64,000 nucleotides of DNA from CAVZMI01 sp050011775 (lineage in GTDB: Bacteria > Bacteroidota > Ignavibacteria > UBA10030 > CAVZMI01). The stretch lies in assembly GCA_050011775.1 (NCBI GenBank), contig JBEKIL010000011.1, positions 86,730 through 150,729 on the forward strand. Reading direction: 5' to 3'. The notes beneath the pieces are model-generated. The model was given only the letters and a program-made list of their open reading frames with translations. It had not been told where the DNA came from and did no database searches. Each line of letters opens with the position of its first letter. The stretch's first letter is position 1. The translations under genes were made by a program, and so were the position numbers. Positions 1 to 8,028 of the stretch are shown one piece after another.

Positions 1-2
1 GG

Positions 3-1118
3 ATTCTTTTCTTCGATGCAGTTTCATTAATACCGTTTGCAGCGTTGCGATTACAGAAAAGGCCGTGGCAGTTTGCGGGAATCCGGGTTGCGGGGATCAT
101 TCTAAATGTTGTACTAAATGCCATTCTTCTTGCAAAATTCAGGATGGGTGTGGCGGGAATATTCGTCAGCGGGATCATTTCATCTCTTTTTACGGCACTC
201 TGTCTTTTCCCAACAATTGTCCGTCATATCGCATTGCCGAAAAATTCAAAGCTCTTTTCGGCATTATTGAAATTCGGTCTGCCATACGTCCCGGCAGGAC
301 TCGCCGGCATTGCGCTTCAGGTTATCGACAGGCCGATTCTACGGGCGCTCACCGATGATGCGTCGGTCGGCATCTATCAGGCAAATTACAGACTCGGAAT
401 TTTTATCATGCTGATTGTGTCGATGTTCGATTATGCCTGGCGTCCTTTCTTCCTTTCGAATGCAAAAGAACCGGATGCGAAAAAAATGTTTGCGCGCATC
501 GCTACGTACTTCTTCCTCCTTCTAATGTTTGGTTTTCTGGTGATCGCATTCTTTATCGGCGACCTTGTCGGTATTGAAATTTTGCACCACCGCTTAATTC
601 ATCCTGCATACTGGCCGGGACTCGGCATCGTTCCCATTGTGCTCCTCGCATATGTCTTTACAGGAGTATATGTCCTTCTAATCCCGGGTATTTATATAGA
701 GAAAAAAACTCAATTTCTTCCACTGACGTCAGGACTTGGCGCCGTAACGAATATCGGGATGAATCTGTTGCTGATTCCTCTGCTCGGATTTGTAGGCGCA
801 GCCTGGTCAACTCTCGGCGGTTACCTTGTGATGGCGCTATCGCTCTATTTTATTGTTCAAAGATATTACCCGGTCAGATACGAATTCAGAAGAATGGGCG
901 TAATTGCCGTATCGACAGGAATAATCTTCTGTATCTTTGTCGTAGTCGGAGGTACTCTCCATGCTCATATGCTTGTCAAAATCGGACTTCTGATTGGATT
1001 CATCGGGCTTATGGCTCTCATGCGCTTCTTCGATCCTGCGGAGATTCATATACTAAAAGCTCTTTTTCAACGGAAGACACCGCCTTCAGATATACCGCCA
1101 TCTATTATGTCTGAGTGA
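3..1118 (+). CDS. Polysaccharide/lipid-linked sugar flippase (MATE/Wzx superfamily), 5' end missing
   Basis: Hydrophobic protein with about eight to nine membrane helices visible. It matches the C-terminal two thirds of Wzx/RfbX-type flippases, which move lipid-linked oligosaccharides across the inner membrane. The reading frame is open to the left edge of the window and already encodes membrane sequence before the first possible start (a TTG at 45), and the family is normally 420-500 residues, so the gene begins outside the window. The typical segment around RLQKRPWQFAGIR is the loop before a conserved central helix. The last ~20 residues are a polar cytoplasmic tail. The next gene converges on it. 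The assignment to the superfamily is firm; the substrate is unknown. Confidence 0.8.
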   Translation: MLFFDAVSLIPFAALRLQKRPWQFAGIRVAGIILNVVLNAILLAKFRMGVAGIFVSGIISSLFTALCLFPTIVRHIALPKNSKLFSALLKFGLPYVPAGLAGIALQVIDRPILRALTDDASVGIYQANYRLGIFIMLIVSMFDYAWRPFFLSNAKEPDAKKMFARIATYFFLLLMFGFLVIAFFIGDLVGIEILHHRLIHPAYWPGLGIVPIVLLAYVFTGVYVLLIPGIYIEKKTQFLPLTSGLGAVTNIGMNLLLIPLLGFVGAAWSTLGGYLVMALSLYFIVQRYYPVRYEFRRMGVIAVSTGIIFCIFVVVGGTLHAHMLVKIGLLIGFIGLMALMRFFDPAEIHILKALFQRKTPPSDIPPSIMSE

Positions 1119-1185
1119 AATGCCGTCAGAATTCGGAGGGATAAAAACAGATTTTTAATTTTCGGGATGAGTATACTATGCTGGA

Positions 1186-2004
1186 TTATCCTCCCATAAA
1201 CCATTTTTTTGTGTGATGCACTGCATCGCCATATTCCTGCATCAATTTCATTTCATCTTCGCTTAGAGGTCCATCTGAAAGAGATTTTATATTCTCTTCG
1301 AATTGTCCGATGTTTCTTGGAGCCGTCAGACAAAGATGCACGTTTGGATTTGAAAGAACAAATCGGTAGCATTGACCGGGCGTCGGTATCAGCCTGTCTG
1401 TCGGCCATTTTTTCGATCTTCGGATCAAATAGGTCCATCGTGTGGCCGTATAGCTCGTAATGCCGGGATTGTGATCTTTCACAAAAGGAAAAATATCCTG
1501 CTCTGCACCACGATGTGCCGCATTATAGCGGATCATCAGCACGTCCATCGATCCCTCAGCAGCCAGCCCGCCGGCAAATTTGCGGTCGTGTGTCGATAAG
1601 CCGATTGCGCGGACCTTCCCCTCCTTTTTGAATTGGGCGAGCTCTTCACGGGCCTCGACCGGAAAATCTTTTTCTTTTGTCACTCCAAGAAAAAGAAATA
1701 CATCGATATAATCAGTCCCGAATTGACGGAGCCGTTTCTCAAGCGTTCGCCGAAGGTTTGGATATCCGATCAATAAATTATACGCTCCTGTTGCGATGAC
1801 AATATCTTTTCTCTTCTGCCCAACTACGCTCCGTATCGCGCGTATTAATTGTCCATCGGTCCCGAACCCAAAAAAATAGTTCACCCCTTCATCAAGAGCT
1901 TTGTACACGGTTTTTTTGCCGGGCCAATATGTCGCCGAGAGTCCGAGCCGATGTACTGTGATACCTGTCCTACCTAATGTCGTATGGGTAAAATCTTCAG
2001 CCAT
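1186..2004 (-). CDS. Aldo/keto reductase-fold protein lacking the catalytic tetrad
   Basis: About 272 residues with clear AKR landmarks: LGRTGITVHRLGL at the N-terminus, a (beta/alpha)8 spacing, and KVRAIGLSTHD in the middle. However, the positions that normally carry Asp and Tyr (DTA..YG) read FFGFGTDG (residues ~44-51). The strand that ends in the catalytic Lys reads VIATGAY, and the strand with the catalytic His reads VFLFLGV. All four tetrad residues therefore appear replaced, so redox activity is doubtful; a binding or non-canonical role is inferred. The ATG at 2004 is chosen because GGAGGAG lies 6 bases upstream; an in-frame TTG at 2019 overlaps that site. The first bases overlap the end of the upstream dehydrogenase gene, so the two are probably translationally coupled. 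Confidence 0.75.
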   Translation of the reverse strand: MAEDFTHTTLGRTGITVHRLGLSATYWPGKKTVYKALDEGVNYFFGFGTDGQLIRAIRSVVGQKRKDIVIATGAYNLLIGYPNLRRTLEKRLRQFGTDYIDVFLFLGVTKEKDFPVEAREELAQFKKEGKVRAIGLSTHDRKFAGGLAAEGSMDVLMIRYNAAHRGAEQDIFPFVKDHNPGITSYTATRWTYLIRRSKKWPTDRLIPTPGQCYRFVLSNPNVHLCLTAPRNIGQFEENIKSLSDGPLSEDEMKLMQEYGDAVHHTKKWFMGG

Positions 2005-3040
2005 GTTTTTCTCCTCCAATTTGCAGCACTTTTGAACCGCGGATTATCCCTTCCTTCAATTCAATAAGTGCTAAATTTGCCTTCACAAATGGGAATACCT
2101 CAACCACCGGAGTCAAAGGAATTTGAGCGGCAAGAGCAAGAAATTCCAATACGTCGCGGCGGGTGACATTAGCGATGCTTTTTATTTCCTTTTCCAACCA
2201 GAGATGATGTGTATAATCCAGATTGAGTAAATATTCTTTGTCCAGATTTTCTTTTCGAATTGCGTTGATAACGAGACGCCCGCCGGGAACCAGGTTATTC
2301 ATTGCTTCGACGATAGGTTTCCATACCGGTGTTGTATCGATGATCGCATGGAGTTTCAAGGGTGATTTGTCGGTTACATCGCCTGTCCAGACCGCGCCGA
2401 TTTCACGGGCAAAAGCCCGCTCGTTTTCACTCCGTGCGAAAACAAAGAATTTTGAATGAGGGAAAAGATGGCGCGCCATTTTCAGGACGAGATGTGCTGA
2501 AGCACCAAACCCTGTGAGTCCGAGATTCTGCCCGTCGTTCAAGCCAGTAAGTCGTAATGAGCGGTACCCGATGGCGCCTGCACAGAGGAGCGGAGCCGCC
2601 TGAGTGTCGGAAAATCCCGCGGGGATATTAAAAGCAAAATCCTCAGGGACCGTCACGAGTTCTGCATATCCGCCATCCACGTCTCTTCCCGTTGCAACAA
2701 ATTCGGGACAGAGGTTCTCGTCGCCCCGGCGACAGTACTCGCACTTTCCGCACGCTGAAAAAATCCATGCAATACCGACTCGATCGCCAATCGGAAAATT
2801 TTTTGCATTTTTTCCAAAGCTTTCAACCCGTCCGACAATTTGATGTCCGGGAATTACGGGGAAATGTGAAGGTGGAGTGCGGCCTTCAATTTCATCAAGC
2901 TCGGTATGGCATATACCGCATACTGAAATGCGTATGAGAATTTCATTCTCACGTGGCGACGGATCGGAAATATCGACCAGAGAAAGAGGATTTCTGTTTT
3001 TATTTAGGTCGCAGGTGCTATTGAGAACGAATGCTTTCAT
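1997..3040 (-). CDS. Zinc-dependent alcohol dehydrogenase (medium-chain family)
   Basis: A 347-residue cytosolic NAD(P)-dependent alcohol dehydrogenase of the MDR family. The catalytic zinc ligands are Cys41 (CGICHTE), His66 (PGHQIVG) and Cys153. The structural zinc lobe is Cys97, Cys100, Cys103 and Cys111 (CGKCEYCRRGDENLC). The nucleotide-binding turn is GLTGFGAS at about 174-181. Length is typical. It is the first gene of a two-gene unit with the aldo/keto-reductase-like protein, overlapping by a few bases. This arrangement suggests aldehyde or alcohol handling, but the substrate cannot be read from the sequence. A -35/-10 pair lies just upstream and diverges from the typA promoter. Confidence 0.88.
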   Translation of the reverse strand: MKAFVLNSTCDLNKNRNPLSLVDISDPSPRENEILIRISVCGICHTELDEIEGRTPPSHFPVIPGHQIVGRVESFGKNAKNFPIGDRVGIAWIFSACGKCEYCRRGDENLCPEFVATGRDVDGGYAELVTVPEDFAFNIPAGFSDTQAAPLLCAGAIGYRSLRLTGLNDGQNLGLTGFGASAHLVLKMARHLFPHSKFFVFARSENERAFAREIGAVWTGDVTDKSPLKLHAIIDTTPVWKPIVEAMNNLVPGGRLVINAIRKENLDKEYLLNLDYTHHLWLEKEIKSIANVTRRDVLEFLALAAQIPLTPVVEVFPFVKANLALIELKEGIIRGSKVLQIGGEKHG

Positions 3041-3073
3041 ATGTAGTATTCTGTCTGCGTTTCGGCTTTCTTA

Positions 3074-3102
3074 AGTGTATGAAGAACTCGCAAAACATTC
3101 AA
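3074..3102 (-). promoter_or_regulatory. Predicted vegetative promoter of the alcohol dehydrogenase gene
   Basis: Leftward TTGAAT, a 17-base spacer and TACACT, about 35 bases before the ATG. It matches the TTGnnn-N17-TAnnnT pattern seen at several other gene starts here. Confidence 0.4.
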
Positions 3103-3139
3103 TCTTTGTACGGTAGTTCCGGGAATATTGGTGAAGTTC

Positions 3140-3168
3140 TTGGAATTTTATTGTTTTTTCCGTATCTT
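3140..3168 (+). promoter_or_regulatory. Predicted vegetative promoter of typA
   Basis: TTGGAA, a 17-base spacer and TATCTT in the divergent gap upstream of typA. It would give a leader of about 80 bases. Confidence 0.45.
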
Positions 3169-3255
3169 TTAAAATATGAATAGCATATTTGCCTCGAGCC
3201 CGCCAAAGGCATGCTTGGGGCATTTTTATTGTTTGTGTTGGGAGAGAACTTGTCC

Positions 3256-5112
3256 GTGCCGGATCTTCTAAGAGAAGACATAAGAAATATTGCAATTATT
3301 TCACACGTTGATCATGGAAAGACGACGCTGGTGGACTATATGCTTCGCCAGACAGGCACGTTCCGCGAGAACCAGGTCGTTGAAAAACGTATCATGGATT
3401 CATACGACCTGGAACGTGAAAAAGGAATTACAATCCTGGCAAAAAATACTGCCGTAAATTATATTCCGGCTGGAAAAAATACACCCATCAAAATAAATAT
3501 TGTCGATACGCCGGGTCACGCGGACTTCGGCGGTGAAGTAGAACGGACATTAATGATGGTCAACGGCGTTCTTTTGCTGGTCGATGCCGCTGAAGGTCCG
3601 CTTCCGCAAACTAAATTTGTTCTTAAAAAGTCACTCGAGCTGAACCTGAAGCCGATCGTCGTTATTAATAAAATTGATCGGAAAGACGCCAGGCCGCATG
3701 AAGTACTTGATGAGGTTTTCGATCTTTTTCTTTCACTCGGGGCAACGAACGAGCAGCTTGATTTTCCCGTGGTGTACTCGATCGCAAAGCAGGGAATTGC
3801 AAAAAAAGAACTGGAAGATCAGGGCAACAATCTTGTTCCTCTTTTCGAAGCCATCGTCAATCATGTTCCTCCTCCGCCGGGTGACACAGAATCGTCCTTT
3901 CAGATGCTGGTAACGACGATCGATTACAATGACTATCTGGGGCGGCTCGGGATCGGACGGATATTTCGCGGAACAATCCGTGTCGGTGCTCCGATGAAAA
4001 TCATCCATCGCGACGGAATTGTTGAAGACGCTAAGATCACAAAGATTTACACGTTTCACGGCTTGAAACGCCTCGAGGTGAACGAAGCGAGTGCAGGCGA
4101 AATCATCGCTATTGCCGGGATGGAAGATGTCGATATCGGCGAAACCATTGCCGATCCTGCCGATGCTTTCCCGCTCCCGTTCGTATCGATTGAAGAGCCG
4201 ACGATCTCGATGAACTTCATAGTGAATAATTCGCCATTTGCCGGTCTTGACGGAAAATACGTTACAACGCGTCATCTCGGTGAACGACTGGCCAGAGAAC
4301 TGCGGAGTAATGTCAGTCTGCGCGTTGAGCTTACCGATTCGCCCGATGTGTTCAAGGTTAGCGGGCGCGGTGAATTGCATCTGGCAATACTTATCGAGAC
4401 TATACGGCGTGAAGGATATGAACTTCAAGTTTCGCGACCGGAGGTTATTTTCAAGCGCGTGCTCGATGTTCTCAGCGAGCCGATAGAGCACGTGATCATC
4501 GACGTTCCCGACGAATTTGTGGGTGTAGTGATCGAGAACCTCGGTAAACGTAAAGGAGAATTACGGAACATGATCTCCAACAATGGGAATACACGACTCG
4601 AATTCGTCGTGCCTGCACGTGGTTTGATCGGATTCCGAAATGAGTTCATGACCGAGACGAAGGGAACCGGCTTATTACATCACAATTTCCAGGGCTATGA
4701 ACCGTATAGGGGAGATCTTCCGATCCGGAATAAAGGAGCGGTAATTTCATTGGAAGATGGCGAAGCGGTTTCATATGCAATGTGGAAACTTCAGGAAAGG
4801 ATCACATTCTTTGTTGAACCGGGAATACGTGTCTATAAAGGCATGATTGTGGGGGAGAACGCGCGCGAAGGAGATATGGTCGTCAATGTTTGCAAGACGA
4901 AACAACTGACCAATATGCGTGCAAGTGGAGCCGATGAAGCGATCCGTCTCGAACCACCTCGCCTGCTCACACTCGAACAGGCAATCGAATGGATTGCCGA
5001 CGATGAATACGTCGAAATTACACCGAAGAGTATTCGATTACGAAAACGATATCTGGATCATAACGAGCGGAATAGAATGAGCCGTAAGAAAGCAGAAGAA
5101 GTTGAATTGTAG
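3256..5112 (+). CDS. typA: Translational GTPase TypA/BipA
   Basis: A ribosome-associated GTPase related to EF-G, involved in 50S assembly and in growth under stress or low temperature (known for the family). G1 is HVDHGKTTL near residue 17, G3 is DTPGHADF, G4 is NKIDR. These are followed by domain II, an EF-G-like domain and the TypA-specific C-terminal domain, including the VPARGLIGFRNEF segment. The frame extends upstream to 3211, but a GTG at 3256 preceded by GGAGAG with 9 bases of spacing gives 618 residues, the usual family length, so it is preferred. A TTG at 3250 is the alternative. The gene is monocistronic, with a hairpin just after the stop. Confidence 0.95.
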   Translation: MPDLLREDIRNIAIISHVDHGKTTLVDYMLRQTGTFRENQVVEKRIMDSYDLEREKGITILAKNTAVNYIPAGKNTPIKINIVDTPGHADFGGEVERTLMMVNGVLLLVDAAEGPLPQTKFVLKKSLELNLKPIVVINKIDRKDARPHEVLDEVFDLFLSLGATNEQLDFPVVYSIAKQGIAKKELEDQGNNLVPLFEAIVNHVPPPPGDTESSFQMLVTTIDYNDYLGRLGIGRIFRGTIRVGAPMKIIHRDGIVEDAKITKIYTFHGLKRLEVNEASAGEIIAIAGMEDVDIGETIADPADAFPLPFVSIEEPTISMNFIVNNSPFAGLDGKYVTTRHLGERLARELRSNVSLRVELTDSPDVFKVSGRGELHLAILIETIRREGYELQVSRPEVIFKRVLDVLSEPIEHVIIDVPDEFVGVVIENLGKRKGELRNMISNNGNTRLEFVVPARGLIGFRNEFMTETKGTGLLHHNFQGYEPYRGDLPIRNKGAVISLEDGEAVSYAMWKLQERITFFVEPGIRVYKGMIVGENAREGDMVVNVCKTKQLTNMRASGADEAIRLEPPRLLTLEQAIEWIADDEYVEITPKSIRLRKRYLDHNERNRMSRKKAEEVEL

Positions 5113-5123
5113 AATATAAACTA

Positions 5124-5153
5124 CACCGGCGAAGCGTCATTGTTTCGCCGGTG
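5124..5153 (+). terminator. Hairpin downstream of typA
   Basis: A perfect 10-bp stem (CACCGGCGAA / TTCGCCGGTG) with a 10-base loop, 11 bases after the typA stop. Only a short, weak T-run follows, so it may be an RNA-end hairpin or a weak terminator. A second 7-bp hairpin (GAAACCG / CGGTTTC) follows at 5166-5190. Confidence 0.5.
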
Positions 5154-5190
5154 CGCGTTTGTGAAGAAACCGACTTCTCCGTGCGGTTTC

Positions 5191-5560
5191 GACCATAACA
5201 CAATAAGAACAGCACGCCTGACTCCTCCCCTCATCCGATCTCCCCACCGTTAAGACAAGCGTGCTGTGTAAGATACTACCTTCCTACTTTTTACAACAAA
5301 TTTTTTTATTGGAAGTTCCCTGGGCGGGTACAGATATAGCGTAAACCACCCCTCTTATTTCAAACAAAGCAGAAATTGCATATTTCGGGAAATCGCATGC
5401 ATACCGGATCATACCGGATTATGGCAGTTGATGAGTTTATTTTAATGCTTTCTGAGGGGAGGAATAATAAGGGTAATGAGAAGCCCTCTTTGACTAATAT
5501 AAAAGAAATAAAAGAGTCACCTGATTTTTTTCGGGGAAGGATGAATAAACCGCTCTGTGT
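5191..5560. other. Non-coding gap between typA and rho with a long stem-loop
   Basis: No convincing gene. Visible items are a 9-bp stem ACAGCACGC (5209-5217) / GCGTGCTGT (5259-5267) closing a 41-base pyrimidine-rich loop that contains CTCCTCCCC, an AT-rich stretch around 5280-5320, and a short tandem repeat of ATACCGGAT near 5400-5420. Both flanking genes end here, so the structures could be RNA 3' ends or a small RNA on either strand. The direction is undetermined and no known RNA family was recognised. Confidence 0.3.
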
Positions 5561-6694
5561 CTATAGATACTTCTTTATATCGGCCAGTAGATGTTCATTA
5601 GTTTTTGTCTTTTGAATAGCTTGAAGAAGTAATTTCATGGCCTCCACAGGCTTTTTTCGTTCCAGAGCGCGGCGGAGTGTCTGGTATACGTAAGTATTTT
5701 CTCCGAATAATAGTTCTTCACGGCGTGTTCCGGATTCAAGAATATTGATTGCCGGAAAGATTCGCAGGTTCGAAAGCTCGCGGCTGAGCACGAGCTCCAT
5801 ATTTCCTGTTCCCTTAAACTCCTCGAAAATCAGCTCGTCCATTCTCGAATTTGTCTCGATAAGCGCGGTGGCAATTATTGTCAAGGTACCATGATTCTCG
5901 AGTGCGCGGGCTGCGCCGAATATTTTTTTAGGAATCTCGAGTGCACGGGCGTCGACTCCACCGGAGAGTGTTCGGCCGCTGCTGCGTTGTGTCAGATTGA
6001 ACGCACGCCCGAGTTTTGTGAGAGAATCGAGCAGTATTACGACATCCCGACCGAGCTCCGCTCGTCGTTTTGCATAATCAAGCGCAAGCCGCGCAAGACG
6101 TGTGTGGCTTAGCCGGTGATCATCGTGCGAGCTTGCAAATACCAATCCCTTTACGGCGCGGCGAATGTCGGTTATCTCTTCAGGCCGTTCATCAACAAGT
6201 AAAATGATTAAATCAATTTTTGGATAATTGGTGCTTATGGCATGGGCCATCTGCTGGAGGAGCATTGTTTTGCCCGAGCGGGGAGGTGCGACGATCAAAC
6301 CTCGCTGTCCCTTCCCGATTGGAGAAATAAGGTCCACAATTCTCATCGCCGTGTCGTTGTGAGGGCCTTCGAGTTTCAAGAGCTCATTCGGGTTGACGAC
6401 GGTGTGCTGTGAAAATTCGACAACGCGCATCCATCGTTCCGGCTTTACTTTATTAATTCGTTCTATAGTATCGACCTGGGACTTGCCGTTCCCGGCAATA
6501 CTAATCGTTCCTTCAATCAAAACGCCGGGGCGCAAGCGATATTGTGTGATGAGGTGAGGGGCGATATAAGGATCCGTCGGAAGGTGGCGTAATGTTAATG
6601 AGAGGGTGCGGACAAAACCGAACCCTCTTTCTTCGACTTCAAGCAATCCTGAGTATGTTTTTTCCAACGTGGTATCGTGATAGTACCGCGCCAT
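5561..6694 (-). CDS. rho: Transcription termination factor Rho, compact form without N-terminal domain
   Basis: A 377-residue hexameric RNA-dependent ATPase that ends transcription. The cold-shock-like RNA-binding domain begins almost at once (GLLEVEERGFGFVRT, residues ~16-30). Walker A is APPRSGKT, Walker B is VVILLDS. The Q-loop/R-loop region (SGRTLSGGVDARALE) and GTGNMEL are all present, so the motor is intact. E. coli Rho has 419 residues and many Bacteroidota versions are longer. Here the N-terminal helix bundle is absent. It lies 28 bases after ahcY, in the same direction as metK and ahcY, so it is probably co-transcribed with them. It may be the only Rho or a second paralogue; the window cannot tell. 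Confidence 0.92.
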   Translation of the reverse strand: MARYYHDTTLEKTYSGLLEVEERGFGFVRTLSLTLRHLPTDPYIAPHLITQYRLRPGVLIEGTISIAGNGKSQVDTIERINKVKPERWMRVVEFSQHTVVNPNELLKLEGPHNDTAMRIVDLISPIGKGQRGLIVAPPRSGKTMLLQQMAHAISTNYPKIDLIILLVDERPEEITDIRRAVKGLVFASSHDDHRLSHTRLARLALDYAKRRAELGRDVVILLDSLTKLGRAFNLTQRSSGRTLSGGVDARALEIPKKIFGAARALENHGTLTIIATALIETNSRMDELIFEEFKGTGNMELVLSRELSNLRIFPAINILESGTRREELLFGENTYVYQTLRRALERKKPVEAMKLLLQAIQKTKTNEHLLADIKKYL

Positions 6695-6722
6695 CGTGAG
6701 TGACGGCGTGTGATGTATGTGG

Positions 6723-8000
6723 TCAGGTTCCTGAGGAATAATCTTCCATGTATGCCCGCTGTTCAGTTGTAAGTATATCGATGGTGATCCCCTGTGTTGC
6801 GAGCTTCACTCGTCCAATTTCCTGATCCTGCTCGGGTGTGATGTCGTGGACAACGGTATCGAGCTTGACGCCCCGTTTATGGAGATCTGCAAGGCGGAGT
6901 TGCGACATGAACTGATTTGCGAACGACATATCCATGACCTCTGATGGATGTCCTTCGGCAGCTGCCAGGTTTACCAGACGCCCCTGTGCAAGGACAAAAA
7001 TGCGGCGTCCATCTTTCAACAAGTACTCTTCATTATTCGGACGCATTTCGCGTATACTCTTTGCCTGTTTTTTTAAATGTCCGAGGTTAACTTCGCAATC
7101 GTAGTGACCGGTATTGCAGACGATCGCTCCATCTTTCATTTTTTTAAAATGACGATCTATGATGACATCTTTAACGCCTGTTGCGGTAACAAAAATATCG
7201 CCGATTTTAACAGCGTCATCCATTTTCATGACTCGCATACCGTCGAGTGTTGCTTTCAAAGCGGCAGTAGGTTTTACTTCGGTCACGATGACGCTCGCTC
7301 CAAGACCTTTACCGCGCGTTGCGACACCCTTCCCGCAGTGGCCATATCCGGCAATAACAAGGTTTTTCCCGGCTATGAGAACGCTGGTCGCCCTGATAAT
7401 ACCGTCGATGGTCGATTGTCCGGTCCCGTACACATTATCAAAATCCCACTTTGTTTCGGCATCATTTACGGCGATGACCGGATACATCAAAGCACCGTCT
7501 TTGGCCATTGCACGAAGGCGGTGAACACCGGTGGTGGTTTCTTCCGTCCCGCCGATAATTTCGGGTACCAATTCCTGATGTTTATTATGGATGGTAAAAA
7601 TTAAATCGGCGCCGTCATCGAGAGTGAGGTTGGGGTGAAACTTCAATGTTTCTTCAATACACCAGTAGAATTCCTTTACATTCATACCGTGCCATGCAAA
7701 TATCGAGATACCGTCAGCTGCAAGTGCTGCCGCAACCATATCGTTGGTCGAAAGAGGATTGCATCCGCTCCAGCTTACCTGCGCTCCTGCTTCAATGAAG
7801 GTACGGATGAGCACGGCAGTTTCTTTCGTAACGTGCAGACAGCCGGCAATGCGGTACCCTTTTAAGGGTTTTGTTTTTCGATACTTCTCGCGCAGTGCCA
7901 TCAACACGGGCATACGCGAATCGGCCCATTCAATGAGCCTATGCCCTTCTGGGGCGAGTTTTAAACTTTGTACTTTGTACAGACCTTTTTTTTCATCCAT
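6723..8000 (-). CDS. ahcY: Adenosylhomocysteinase (short type)
   Basis: Splits S-adenosylhomocysteine into adenosine and homocysteine in the methyl cycle; cytosolic, NAD-bound tetramer. Recognised by HNKHQELVPEIIGGTEETTTGV, FDNVYGTGQST and the NAD-binding turn GYGHCGKG (218-225). At 425 residues it is shorter than the usual bacterial form, and it ends in MEDYSSGT rather than in the Lys...Tyr tail that closes over NAD in the long type. This resembles the archaeal/Thermotoga short class; some archaeal members prefer S-inosylhomocysteine, so exact substrate preference is an inference. The gene sits 28 bases after metK, which makes the pairing of SAM synthesis and SAH removal explicit. Confidence 0.93.
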   Translation of the reverse strand: MDEKKGLYKVQSLKLAPEGHRLIEWADSRMPVLMALREKYRKTKPLKGYRIAGCLHVTKETAVLIRTFIEAGAQVSWSGCNPLSTNDMVAAALAADGISIFAWHGMNVKEFYWCIEETLKFHPNLTLDDGADLIFTIHNKHQELVPEIIGGTEETTTGVHRLRAMAKDGALMYPVIAVNDAETKWDFDNVYGTGQSTIDGIIRATSVLIAGKNLVIAGYGHCGKGVATRGKGLGASVIVTEVKPTAALKATLDGMRVMKMDDAVKIGDIFVTATGVKDVIIDRHFKKMKDGAIVCNTGHYDCEVNLGHLKKQAKSIREMRPNNEEYLLKDGRRIFVLAQGRLVNLAAAEGHPSEVMDMSFANQFMSQLRLADLHKRGVKLDTVVHDITPEQDQEIGRVKLATQGITIDILTTEQRAYMEDYSSGT

Positions 8001-8028
8001 AATATTTTTGTCGTTATGAAAATTTTAA

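Noticed and set aside
3733..4491. 252-residue leftward open frame inside typA
   Set aside because: It is a complete antisense shadow of a highly conserved gene, with no protein-like motifs and no own start signals.
5376..5615. 79-residue rightward frame after typA
   Set aside because: It runs into the 3' end of rho, has no ribosome site and no recognisable pattern.
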